Shown here piece by piece: positions 43,228 through 51,735 of a stretch of DNA of 64,000 nucleotides. The translations under genes were made by a program, and so were the position numbers. Every line of letters begins with the position of its first letter. The stretch's first letter is position 1. The stretch comes from CAYONZ01 sp964405465. Its GTDB lineage: Bacteria; Bdellovibrionota; Bdellovibrionia; Bdellovibrionales; JAMPXM01. The stretch lies in assembly GCA_964405465.1 (NCBI GenBank), contig CAYONZ010000006.1, forward strand, positions 1 to 64,000. The letters are read 5' to 3'. A model generated the notes under the pieces. That model did no database searches. It was not told the DNA's origin and saw only the letters and a list, made by a program, of their open reading frames with translations.

Positions 43228-44126
43228 GCTGTTAGAATTTGAGATAAGCGAAGATCTTTGGCTTTCCAAATGTCGTTGATCCACACTTCAAATTCAGCTC
43301 TAAGTTCAGAGCTTAAATTAATTTCTCCTTTGAGAAATTTTTCTGGAATATTTATTTCGTTGGCTTCAAGGTAAATGGCTTGAATCTTGCCGCATAGAAA
43401 GCTCCAAAAGCTTTTGTCGTTTTGAGGATAGGCCACCGTGATATCTAGCATGGTGTTGAGCTGGCTGTTCATGGCATCAAGTACGTAGGTGATTCCACCT
43501 GCTTTAGGTTTTAATAGATATTTGAACGGTGACTGCTGTGCGCTTTGCTTGCGAGTGGTAAATCGCGTCCCTTCTGCAAAAACCAAAATAGAGGCCGGGC
43601 GACCACGCAATTTTTCACAAGCCATTTTGGCAGCTTGAAAATCTTTAAGTTTTAACTCCGGAAATTTCGCGAGAGTGTCTTTTGAGTATCTTTTCATAAA
43701 AGGATAGTCGAGTGCTTTCCACGCGACACCAATAAATGGGACCCACTTCAATTCATCTTTGAGAAAAAATCGAAAGAACGGAATTTTTCGATTGAAGACA
43801 AACTGTAAACTTAGAATATCGACCCACGATTGGTGATTTGATATAACTAAATATGTTTTGGTTGTCGCCTCCAGGCTTTGCAAGGACGGTGGAAGGCTAA
43901 TGCGAAATTTGGGACGTAGAATATGGCGAATGTATTGATTGTTGCATGATATCCAGGCTTCGGCGACATGGATCATGCACGAGGAAATTTTGTTTTTAAT
44001 GCGAAGAAATGGCACCACGGTTTTCATCGCAAAAAGTGGATACATAATGGTGCACCAAAACACAGTGTTTGCGGTGATGAATATAATCGACACTAATCCG
44101 AGTAAAGGACTCAATATCTCCAGCAT
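43221..44126 (-). CDS. Acyltransferase, PlsC-like (YihG type)
   Basis: A membrane lysophospholipid acyltransferase. The acceptor motif NHQSWVDIL (HX4D) and the EGTRFT phosphate-binding motif are present, with a N-terminal membrane helix of about 25 residues. The order and the longer C-terminal part (301 aa against 240 in PlsC) suit the YihG branch. A strong AAGGAG site precedes the ATG at 44126. It is a single gene, divergent from murJ. Confidence 0.9.
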   Translation of the reverse strand: MLEILSPLLGLVSIIFITANTVFWCTIMYPLFAMKTVVPFLRIKNKISSCMIHVAEAWISCNNQYIRHILRPKFRISLPPSLQSLEATTKTYLVISNHQSWVDILSLQFVFNRKIPFFRFFLKDELKWVPFIGVAWKALDYPFMKRYSKDTLAKFPELKLKDFQAAKMACEKLRGRPASILVFAEGTRFTTRKQSAQQSPFKYLLKPKAGGITYVLDAMNSQLNTMLDITVAYPQNDKSFWSFLCGKIQAIYLEANEINIPEKFLKGEINLSSELRAEFEVWINDIWKAKDLRLSQILTAQ

Positions 44127-44310
44127 GCGGTCTCCTTTTTGAGCGGGCCATTAACTTCTGGTGGTTCTTGTGGCTTGCTTGCCATCGCTCGAAATTCATT
44201 TTGTTCGAAAATTATTGGTAACAGTATTCGGCTAAATCGTCGAGTCGCAATGAGCCGTCTCGAGATGAATTGAGGTTGCGTGGGTTGTCGCAACTTGGGT
44301 ACGATTAAAC

Positions 44311-45885
44311 ATGGAAAAAGCAAAGAATAAATCTGGCGCGTTGATGGTCGCCTTAGGAATTTTATTGAGTCGCCTCGCGGGGTTGATACGCGAACGAGTG
44401 TTTGCGCATTACTTTGGAAACTCAGATGCCGGGGATGCGTTTAAAGCGGCTTTGAAAATTCCCAATTTTTTGCAGAACCTTTTTGGTGAAGGGGTGCTAT
44501 CAGCCTCCTTTATTCCAGTGTATGCCGCTTCGTTGGCCCAAAAAAATGAGGAAGATGCCTCCGAGGTGGCGTCGGTCATAGGTAGTCTACTTTTTGTGAG
44601 TACCTCGGTGCTCGTGGTCGTCGGGACCTTAGCTACCCCATGGATGATTGATCTTATTGCTCCAGGGTTTGTTGGGGCAAAACGTGATCTTTGTATACAT
44701 ATTGTTCAGGTTCTATTTCCGGGAACGGGTTTCTTGGTGATGAGCGCTTGGTGCTTGGGAATTCTCAATAGCCACCGTCGGTTTTTTCTTTCGTATGTGG
44801 CACCCGTCGTATGGAATCTGAGTCTCATCTTTGGATTGATTTTCTATGGGGGAAGCTCGGCCCAAGAGAACTTGGCAATCGTGGCGGCCTGGAGTTTGTT
44901 TGTAGGAAGTTTTTTGCAATTCATCGTTCAATTGCCGACCGCTCTTCGGTTGGCGAAAAAATTGCGTCCAAACTTTCGCATTCGCTCTGAGCCAGTGAAG
45001 GTTGTATTGAGAAACTTTTCTCCGGTCGTGGTGTCTCGGGGCGTGGTTCAGGTCAGTGCCTACATCGACAATATGTTGGCGAGTCTATTGCCGACGGGCG
45101 CGGTTTCGGCATTGGCTTACGCGCAAACTCTCTATCTTTTACCTGTGAGTCTTTTTGGGATGAGCGTATCCGTAGCGGAGCTGCCCGCAATGTCTTCAGC
45201 GGTTGGAACGAGCGAGGAGATTAATTCTTACCTTCGAGAACGACTAGCGCGAGCGACACGCCAAGTGGCTTTTTTTGTAATTCCCTCAGCAGCCGCATTT
45301 TTGTTTTTAGGCGATTCAATTGTGGGCGCGATTTTTCAAACCGGTTCGTTTGTCGAACGTGACACACATTTGGTTTGGTTCGTTTTGGCTGGATCTGCCG
45401 TAGGGCTCTTAGCTTCAACGGTCGGTCGGCTCTACTCTTCGACCTTCTATAGTTTGCGCGATACCAGAACACCACTGAAGTTTGCATTGGTGCGGGTGTT
45501 CTTTACCACCTGCCTTGGGTACGCGGGGGCTATGTGGGCTCCAAAGCTTTTTGCTGTTGAACAGATTTGGGGTACAGTCGGGTTGACCGTGACAGCGGGT
45601 CTTGCCGGATGGATTGAGTTTTCATTGCTTCGCCGCAGTCTTCAGCGAAAAATTGGGCAAGTTCAATTGCATTTTCGATTTCAAATGCAGGTTTGGTTTT
45701 GTGCTCTGCTGAGTGCCGCCTTCGGATATTTGTGTAAAGAAAAACTGTTTATATTTTCTTACGTGATTTTGAAGGCGGTCGCCGTTTTGGGAGTTTATGG
45801 GTCGATGTTTTTTATTATCGCTTACCTGTTAAAGATTCCTGAAGCCACGCAAACTGTTGAACGATTACGTCGTTACCTTTCTTGA
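44311..45885 (+). CDS. murJ: Lipid II flippase MurJ
   Basis: Flips the peptidoglycan precursor lipid II across the inner membrane. About 14 membrane helices; family elements are ILLSRLAGLIRERVFAHYFG, DAFKAALKIPNFLQNLFGEGVLSASFIPVYA, and RLYSSTFYSLRDTRTPLKFALVRV. 524 aa, normal for MurJ (511). A short GTTGCG/CGCAAC stem lies just before the start. The 3' end overlaps the stop of the convergent gene by 13 bases. Confidence 0.96.
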   Translation: MEKAKNKSGALMVALGILLSRLAGLIRERVFAHYFGNSDAGDAFKAALKIPNFLQNLFGEGVLSASFIPVYAASLAQKNEEDASEVASVIGSLLFVSTSVLVVVGTLATPWMIDLIAPGFVGAKRDLCIHIVQVLFPGTGFLVMSAWCLGILNSHRRFFLSYVAPVVWNLSLIFGLIFYGGSSAQENLAIVAAWSLFVGSFLQFIVQLPTALRLAKKLRPNFRIRSEPVKVVLRNFSPVVVSRGVVQVSAYIDNMLASLLPTGAVSALAYAQTLYLLPVSLFGMSVSVAELPAMSSAVGTSEEINSYLRERLARATRQVAFFVIPSAAAFLFLGDSIVGAIFQTGSFVERDTHLVWFVLAGSAVGLLASTVGRLYSSTFYSLRDTRTPLKFALVRVFFTTCLGYAGAMWAPKLFAVEQIWGTVGLTVTAGLAGWIEFSLLRRSLQRKIGQVQLHFRFQMQVWFCALLSAAFGYLCKEKLFIFSYVILKAVAVLGVYGSMFFIIAYLLKIPEATQTVERLRRYLS

Positions 45886-47087
45886 AGCTCTTGTTCTGCT
45901 TTTTGAAGTTCTTCAGTAAAGTCAAATGGAAGGCTGCCCCGTCCAAAGTTGCCATAGAGTTTTTTAATATTTTTGGTGCGACGATTGGCATTCTCTGGAT
46001 TGGATTCATAAAGGTAGTCTTCTTGGGTGGGAACCGCAATAATTTTGCTGTAAACACCATTGGTCAACTCGGACAATGCGGAAACCATCGAAAATAGTCG
46101 AAGCGCGAGTGTACCGATAAAGAATATTTCTTTTTCTGATTTCGCTTGAGCGGCCGTCTTTAGGTCGAGTTGTTTGGCTAGAGCAACGGTGACGGCGTAA
46201 AGATTTTTGCTCTCAGTCAGGGTGAGACTTGTTTCGTTATGAAAGTATCGAGCGGAGGTCTCGCATTCATGTTGCACGATTTTTTCAGCGAGTGCTTTTG
46301 TTGTCTTTGACAGTCGTTCTTCGTTTTCGTGCATGAACAAATCGAGAGTTGTGCACCGGTAGAAGTTGGTTTTGCCTTTGCATTCCGGAAGATTGGCGTT
46401 GGCTCCGAGTCGTTGACACATTTGTTCAGGCAAATTTTTGAAATTTGCATCTAGGATTTCTGTCTGGATGAGTTGATAAGGCTGTTGTTTTTTGTTTCCT
46501 AATTTTGCATAGCTCAGGCGGGGCGAAACAAAAATGAATGCCGCAAGCTCGGCCTCTCCGCCTTCAGGATTTTCGATTTGCGTGCGGTATGTACCTATGT
46601 CGCCAGTTTGTGGAGGGGCATCGGTCTCGAGTTTTCGGCATAAGGGCGAATTGATGTAGAAGGCGAACTCTCCCGGTGTGGTAAAGCGAAGGGCCGGAAG
46701 AAGTTTTGCTAAAACGAGTGCTAGATTCCAGCTATTGGGTCCGTCAAAGTCGGGATGTTTGCCATGGAATTTTTGAACATGTTGGGGGACGCAGTCACCC
46801 AGGTGAGCAACACAGCCATTGGCATCTTCTTTAACTTTTGGAGCATGACAGGTTCTTTGGTCGGCAAGTTGAGTCCATTTCGCAAGTGCAATGAGGTCCT
46901 GGGAGAGAACGGCACAATCTTTATGACTTAGAATTATCTCCTGACCTTGACCCGAGATTTCGGGCATTGAATTTGAACTCTTGTCGGTCACGCTTCTGTC
47001 AGCGCTGTGAGCTATTGAGCCAACTCGAGAGTGAGTGATAAGCAGAGCGAGAGAAATTGAAAGTGTGCGGTTTGCAGTTTTACCCAT
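45873..47087 (-). CDS. Secreted Cys-rich protein of unknown function (404 aa)
   Basis: Not recognised. Residues 1-28 form a signal peptide (TLSISLALLITHS core, cleavage near AHS-AD). The mature part has about ten Cys in pairs (KDCAVL, RTCHA, GCVA, DCVPQ, LCRK, MCQR, ECKG, RCTT, ECET), suggesting disulfides in the periplasm or outside. Repetitive or known domains are not seen. Its stop overlaps the murJ 3' end. Such large Cys-rich exported proteins are often specific to a lineage. Confidence 0.6.
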   Translation of the reverse strand: MGKTANRTLSISLALLITHSRVGSIAHSADRSVTDKSSNSMPEISGQGQEIILSHKDCAVLSQDLIALAKWTQLADQRTCHAPKVKEDANGCVAHLGDCVPQHVQKFHGKHPDFDGPNSWNLALVLAKLLPALRFTTPGEFAFYINSPLCRKLETDAPPQTGDIGTYRTQIENPEGGEAELAAFIFVSPRLSYAKLGNKKQQPYQLIQTEILDANFKNLPEQMCQRLGANANLPECKGKTNFYRCTTLDLFMHENEERLSKTTKALAEKIVQHECETSARYFHNETSLTLTESKNLYAVTVALAKQLDLKTAAQAKSEKEIFFIGTLALRLFSMVSALSELTNGVYSKIIAVPTQEDYLYESNPENANRRTKNIKKLYGNFGRGSLPFDFTEELQKAEQELQER

Positions 47088-47233
47088 ATCTGATTGTGGG
47101 TTGGTTGCGGTGTTTCTGCCAGTCTAGAAGCCAGGAATAGGCTGCCACATCGGTCTTTAGATGAGGCAGAGCCAGATGTTTGAAGCGGTTGCCCTCAATC
47201 TGGATTTTAGCCCAGACCAATGAGGAAAATACT

Positions 47234-47563
47234 CTACACGCCGAAAGACGATCCGCAGCCACAGGTTTTGTTGGCATTTGGATTCGAAAAGACAAAGCCC
47301 TTCCCATTTAAGCCACCCTCGAAGTCGAGAGTCATTCCTGCGATATAAAGAAAACTTTTGCCATCGACCACGATTTTGGTGCCAAACGCCTCGAAGGTTT
47401 TATCCGTCGGGTTCATTTGGTTATCGAAATCAAGCTTGTAGGACATTCCTGAACAGCCTCCGGGCACCACTTTAACTCTCAAAAAAGATTCCGGAAGTGC
47501 ACCTGGGTCTTCTGCTTTTAGACGCACGATTTGTTTTGCTGCGGACTCACTAATTTGCACCAT
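47234..47563 (-). CDS. Iron-sulfur cluster carrier of the HesB/IscA family (ErpA-like)
   Basis: An A-type carrier that receives Fe-S clusters and passes them to target enzymes. Three conserved Cys are present: GCSGMSY (Cys37) and the C-terminal TCGCGSSF (Cys101 and Cys103). MVQISESAAKQIVRL and YIAGMTLDFEGGL fit the family. 109 aa. On the same strand as the cysteine desulfurase at 48912, but an outer-membrane-like gene lies between them. IscU/SufBC genes are not visible. Confidence 0.93.
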   Translation of the reverse strand: MVQISESAAKQIVRLKAEDPGALPESFLRVKVVPGGCSGMSYKLDFDNQMNPTDKTFEAFGTKIVVDGKSFLYIAGMTLDFEGGLNGKGFVFSNPNANKTCGCGSSFGV

Positions 47564-47679
47564 TTGGACCCTCCAAAGATATACGCCTTTATTCTACCCT
47601 ATTTTGATGAGAATGGGAATCCCTTTGCATTTTGTTCTAGCGAATAATGCAAGATATCCGATCGCTTGTGCTTAGAGTG

Positions 47680-47733
47680 GCCTTAGCTGGCAGGTCTAAG
47701 GCGTCTGTTTGCGACGTCCGGGCTACTGAGGAT
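47680..47733. repeat. Hairpin plus degenerate copy of the palindromic repeat core
   Basis: GCCTTAG and CTAAGGC (47680-47702) form a 7-bp stem with a 9-base loop. Next to it GCGACGTCCGGG...ACTGAGGA (47711-47731) matches the family core (about 20 of 26 bases in the reverse direction against 51554-51710). It lies between the OMP-like gene and erpA, both on the minus strand. Confidence 0.4.
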
Positions 47734-47753
47734 GGGAAAATATCGTGGTTGTC

Positions 47754-48818
47754 TCAAAAGAATCGCTGCAGCTGAATCTCCGGATGAACAGCGTCTGTGG
47801 GTCGATAGTTTTCAAGGTCGATGCGATCATGAGCCCCACTTGTTGGCATGGTGTGGGACATGCCAAGTTGAATCAACCAGTCACGGTCGACATAGGTGAA
47901 AGACACCCCATAATGCAAATAGGGATATCGATAATTCAGTCCGAGAAGGCCAGTTTCAACATTAATGCCGAAATTATTCATCAGACGTGTTTCATGCAAT
48001 GCCGAAACAATCCATTCGTGTTTGTCTGGTTTGAAGCTCTCCATATGCAATGAGTAGGGGTGTGTGTCGTCAAAGAAGTAGAGATAGGAGAGCGCCGTGT
48101 GAATCGAGTAAATAGAACTTATTTTGTTGGAGTAGAGTAAACTATAGGTCGTGCTATGTTGTTTGTAGAGCAAGTAGGTGTAGTCGGTGCGATCGCCAAC
48201 GGCATCAATATAGGTCGCCGATCGCTCCTCGTTGTAGGTTTTAAAATAACTGGCCATGAACGCGACCTTTTCATTTCGATTGAGTTCAAAGCCGGTTTTC
48301 AAATGAAGGTTGATCATGTTGTAGCCAAAGTGAATCCAGGGGCTCGATGCCAAGATCACGTGTTGGCAGGGAGCAAAGGCGATAATGTAGGGCCCGACGG
48401 TGGCAACTCCTTTTTTTAAAAGATTTGCCGTCGGAGTTACATTGTGCCCAAGAAAAGAAGAGTTGAATGAGTCTCTTGAAATAATTGGAATTTCATTCTC
48501 ATTTGCCGAGACTTGAGGGTCTGATTCTCTCATAGGTGCCGCAAGATCCAATTCCGGTTTTTCAAATTTGTGTCTTCCTTCAGTTTTCTTTTCAGTGTCT
48601 ATGGTAAGCTGAAGCTCTTCCGAATCTGAATAGGATTCCTCACTTTGTAATGTTGGAGATGAAGTTTGCGCAGTTGATGAAATTTTGGGTGCCAAATCAG
48701 AATCAATTTCGCTGGCAGTGACAACCGCCGGTAAAAAGCAATTCAGCGCCAGTTGTACTGTAAAAAGCATCAGCAAGTGCCAAGCTGTATGTTTGTATGG
48801 CGATGTCAGGTCAATCAT
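47754..48818 (-). CDS. Probable outer-membrane beta-barrel protein of unknown function (354 aa)
   Basis: An N-terminal signal peptide (about 1-36, hydrophobic LLMLFTVQLAL, cleavage near VTA-SE), a disordered acidic Ser/Glu region (37-130), then alternating aromatic and polar strands from about 150 to the end (HFGYNMINLHLKTGF, YLYFFDDTHPYSLHMESF, YRYPYLHYGVSFTYVDRDW). The last residue is Phe (QLQRFF), the usual beta-barrel assembly signal. Located between iscS and erpA without an apparent functional link. No named family recognised. Confidence 0.72.
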   Translation of the reverse strand: MIDLTSPYKHTAWHLLMLFTVQLALNCFLPAVVTASEIDSDLAPKISSTAQTSSPTLQSEESYSDSEELQLTIDTEKKTEGRHKFEKPELDLAAPMRESDPQVSANENEIPIISRDSFNSSFLGHNVTPTANLLKKGVATVGPYIIAFAPCQHVILASSPWIHFGYNMINLHLKTGFELNRNEKVAFMASYFKTYNEERSATYIDAVGDRTDYTYLLYKQHSTTYSLLYSNKISSIYSIHTALSYLYFFDDTHPYSLHMESFKPDKHEWIVSALHETRLMNNFGINVETGLLGLNYRYPYLHYGVSFTYVDRDWLIQLGMSHTMPTSGAHDRIDLENYRPTDAVHPEIQLQRFF

Positions 48819-48911
48819 TTGTAGAGTGACCCTGAGAAATCCAAATCATTTGCTCAGTTTAAAGATTAGAAAATCAGACGTCACTTGAGCGACGGCAGAA
48901 CCCGACGCATT

Positions 48912-50087
48912 CTAGACTTTAGCGAAGGTGCGGTTTTTTTCTCGCGCTCGATTTACGACCTGAATGAGTTTTTCGCTGACTGAGATCACCTGTTCTGACG
49001 TGGTAAATCGCCCCAGACCAAACCGCACAGTTGTCGCGAATTCATCTTCTGGCGTTCCAATTGCCTTTAAGACGTGACTGATTTCTGACGCTCCACTTGA
49101 GCATGCAGATCCTGAGCTAAAAGCCACATCTCCCATGCCTAACAGCAGTTGATCGCTCAATACCCCTGAAACGGTGAAATTGATATTGTTGCAAAGACGT
49201 TCTGTTGGGTGGCCATTCAGTACCAAACCCTTTACCTCTTGCATGCACTTTTGAATAAGAAAATCTCGGTCCTTAGTGAGGCGTGCCGTTTCTTCGATGA
49301 GATTTAATTTTGCAAGCTCACAGGCTTTGCCGAGCCCGACAATCCCTGGGACGTTATGTGTGCCGCCACGAAGACCCTTCTCTTGACCTCCACCCCTTAG
49401 ATATGGAGCCAACCTCACGCGTGGTGAAGTTTGGCGTACATAGAGCGCGCCTGTTCCCTTGGGTCCGTAGAGCTTGTGAGCTGAGATGGAAAGCAAATCA
49501 ATGTTCATGGCTTTGACATCAATGGGAAGGCGGCCCACGGTTTGAGCTGCGTCTACATGAAATGTGATCTGTCTTTGGCGAAGTAAGTCGCCGATCTCCA
49601 AGATAGGATTGATTGAGCCAATTTCGTTGTTCGCATGCATCAGGCTCACAAGTGCTGTGTTGGGCTGAAGTGAATTTTTGAGTGTGTCAATTTCAACCTG
49701 ACCATAACGGTTGACCGGAAGAACCGTAACCTCGTGCCCCAATTCTTTGGCTTTGGCACAAACTTCGAGAACACATTTGTGCTCAACCTGCGAGGTTACA
49801 ATGTGGCGACCCGGCTCAGCCAGTTCAAGAAAACCTAAAAGAGCCAGATGAATACTCTCGGTGGCTCCGCTTGTAAAAACGATGTCACGAGCTTGTGCGC
49901 CCAGAACACTTGCCACCTGTTCACGTGCTTTCTCGATGGCAGTTTTCGCTTCCCATCCAAAACTATGCTGGCCACTCATGGCGTTGCCAAAAACCTCGCA
50001 AAAATAAGGACGCATGGCCTCAAAGACGATCGGGTCAACAGGTGTGGTCGCGTGATTATCGAAATAGATAGTGTGTTTTATGCTCAT
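48912..50087 (-). CDS. iscS: Cysteine desulfurase (IscS/NifS family)
   Basis: PLP enzyme that takes sulfur from cysteine for Fe-S clusters. Motifs: YFDNHATTPVDP, DIVFTSGATESIHLAL, VDAAQTVGRLPIDV, SISAHKLYGPKGTG (the PLP Lys), RGGTHNVPGIVG and the catalytic loop SGSACSSGASEISHVL (Cys). 391 aa. The loop is close to NifS/IscS group I. No iscR, iscU or hscBA nearby. Same strand as the erpA-like gene, separated by the OMP-like gene. Confidence 0.95.
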   Translation of the reverse strand: MSIKHTIYFDNHATTPVDPIVFEAMRPYFCEVFGNAMSGQHSFGWEAKTAIEKAREQVASVLGAQARDIVFTSGATESIHLALLGFLELAEPGRHIVTSQVEHKCVLEVCAKAKELGHEVTVLPVNRYGQVEIDTLKNSLQPNTALVSLMHANNEIGSINPILEIGDLLRQRQITFHVDAAQTVGRLPIDVKAMNIDLLSISAHKLYGPKGTGALYVRQTSPRVRLAPYLRGGGQEKGLRGGTHNVPGIVGLGKACELAKLNLIEETARLTKDRDFLIQKCMQEVKGLVLNGHPTERLCNNINFTVSGVLSDQLLLGMGDVAFSSGSACSSGASEISHVLKAIGTPEDEFATTVRFGLGRFTTSEQVISVSEKLIQVVNRAREKNRTFAKV

Positions 50088-50284
50088 GTATCAAGCGTAG
50101 ATGAACATCATATTCTTGTCGAGAGAGGAGTTGCCAAGTAAAGCCAAACGCGAAGAGGCAAGCGTGCAAATGCGGGAACGGAGTGTGAGGACTTTTAACA
50201 ACAGTTGAAGGGTAGATGTAAACAATTATAATTTAATTTTGTCGAAGTGTGAGCGGCTCGCTTGGGGGGAGAAGGATTGAATTT

Positions 50285-50314
50285 TTGATGACTTTAGAGT
50301 TTTGACCCTATAAC
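50285..50314 (+). promoter_or_regulatory. Probable sigma-70 promoter of the acyl-CoA dehydrogenase gene
   Basis: TTGATG (50285-50290) and TATAAC (50309-50314) with an 18-base spacer; four and five of six matches. It ends 36 bases before the ATG, which has its own GGAGG site. Confidence 0.5.
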
Positions 50315-50350
50315 GTAAAAGCCTTCGAATTTACTTTTTCTGGAGGCTGT

Positions 50351-51553
50351 ATGGGCGATATGAGTTGGCGTTCATTTGATTTATTTAATCCAACCGAAGA
50401 ACACAAAATGTTACGCGAGACGATCGCTGCATTCGTCTCTAGTAAAGTCGAACCCCAAGCTTTGGAGCACGATCGTAAAGAATTATTCAACTTGCCTCTT
50501 TTTCGTGAGTTGGGTTCCCTGGGGCTATTGGGAATCACAGTTCCCGAGCAGTATGGTGGGTCAGAAATGGATGCTGTTGCCGCGGTGATTGCGCATGAAG
50601 AGTTGTCTGCGAGTGACCCTGGTTTTTGTTTGGCCTACCTCGCTCACTCCATGCTCTGTGTGAACAATCTGGCAGTCAACGGCAGTGAAGCCCAGAAAAA
50701 AAAGTTTCTTCCTAAACTTTGCTCCGGCGAGTGGGTTGGTGCGATGGCAATGTCTGAGCCCGCAGTTGGTACAGATGTAATGGGAATGGAAACCACTGCG
50801 ATCAAGTCCAACACTGGATATGTGATCAATGGTCGCAAAATGTGGATTACGAATGGCACGCTTGATGAGCAGGGAACGCCAGCAGACTTGGTTTGGCTCT
50901 ACGCCAAGACTTCTGAAAAACATGGTCGTCCACAGATTTCAACTTTTATCGTTGATCGAACCAGTGCTGGGTATTCAGTGGGGCAAAAAATAAAAGACAA
51001 AACCGGAATGCGTGCCTCAAACACGGCGGAGTTGGTTTTTAATAACTGCGAGGTTTCGTTAGATGCACTTGTTGGACATGAGGGAGAATCTGCACATCAT
51101 ATGATGCGCAATCTTGAGCTTGAACGTTTGACCCTGGCGGCTATGAGCTTGGGAATCGCTCGTCGTTCAATTGAAGTCATGGTTCGCTATGCCTCTGAGC
51201 GAAAATCGTTCGGGCATTCATTGAGTTACTTTGGACAAATTCAAAAGATGATTGCAGAGAGTTATGCTGAGTATCGGGCCGGACGAACCTATATCTATGA
51301 AACAGCTCGCAAGCTTGACCTCAATCACGCTGGTAATCGTCTTGATTCAGATGGTGTTAAACTCTACATGGCAGAAGTGGCAAAAACGATAGCAGATCGC
51401 GCGATTCAAGTTTTGGGCGGCTACGGTTATGTTGGGGAGTACCATGTTGAGCGCCTGTGGCGAGATGCGAAGTTGCTCGAGATTGGTGGCGGTACAAATG
51501 AGGCACATCACAAAAATATCACTCGAGACTTAGCAAAAAATCTTTCACTTTAG
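50351..51553 (+). CDS. Acyl-CoA dehydrogenase, isovaleryl-CoA dehydrogenase-like
   Basis: FAD enzyme that introduces a double bond into an acyl-CoA and gives electrons to ETF. The catalytic Glu is at LELERLTLA (Glu258), as in isovaleryl-CoA dehydrogenase; the site used by other ACADs (EGT) here reads EIGGGTNEAHH, without the Glu, as in IVD. Other motifs: AMSEPAVGTDVMGM, KMWITNG, RASNTAELVF, and QVLGGYGYVGEYHVERLWRDAK. 400 aa. It fits leucine breakdown with E1 alpha/beta and ETF-QO. The gene stands alone with a promoter and a palindromic 3' end. Confidence 0.92.
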   Translation: MGDMSWRSFDLFNPTEEHKMLRETIAAFVSSKVEPQALEHDRKELFNLPLFRELGSLGLLGITVPEQYGGSEMDAVAAVIAHEELSASDPGFCLAYLAHSMLCVNNLAVNGSEAQKKKFLPKLCSGEWVGAMAMSEPAVGTDVMGMETTAIKSNTGYVINGRKMWITNGTLDEQGTPADLVWLYAKTSEKHGRPQISTFIVDRTSAGYSVGQKIKDKTGMRASNTAELVFNNCEVSLDALVGHEGESAHHMMRNLELERLTLAAMSLGIARRSIEVMVRYASERKSFGHSLSYFGQIQKMIAESYAEYRAGRTYIYETARKLDLNHAGNRLDSDGVKLYMAEVAKTIADRAIQVLGGYGYVGEYHVERLWRDAKLLEIGGGTNEAHHKNITRDLAKNLSL

Positions 51554-51710
51554 GGCGTGTCCTCAATTGGCTAGCCTACTACGCAAAAGCAATAGAAATG
51601 ATTTGAGCGTTGCTCGTCGTCGAAATAGCACCACTATTTCTCCTCCTCGTGCCTTCAACTCATTTCTATTGCTTCCGCTCGCGACGTCCGACCAATTGAG
51701 GACACGACCT
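51554..51710. repeat. Long near-perfect palindromic element
   Basis: Two arms of about 75 bases (51554-51628 and 51634-51710) pair with a 5-base loop (51629-51633). The outer GTGTCCTCAATTGG/CCAATTGAGGACAC, middle GCAATAGAAAT/ATTTCTATTGC and inner GAAATAG/CTATTTC segments are perfect; other stretches are about 70-80 percent. It lies directly between the ACAD stop and the ABC1 kinase stop. A related half-copy is at 37864 and a weaker one near 47700. This resembles REP/BIME or MITE-like extragenic palindromes. Confidence 0.9.
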
Positions 51711-51735
51711 AATTCGCGAATTTTAAAAAATATTT

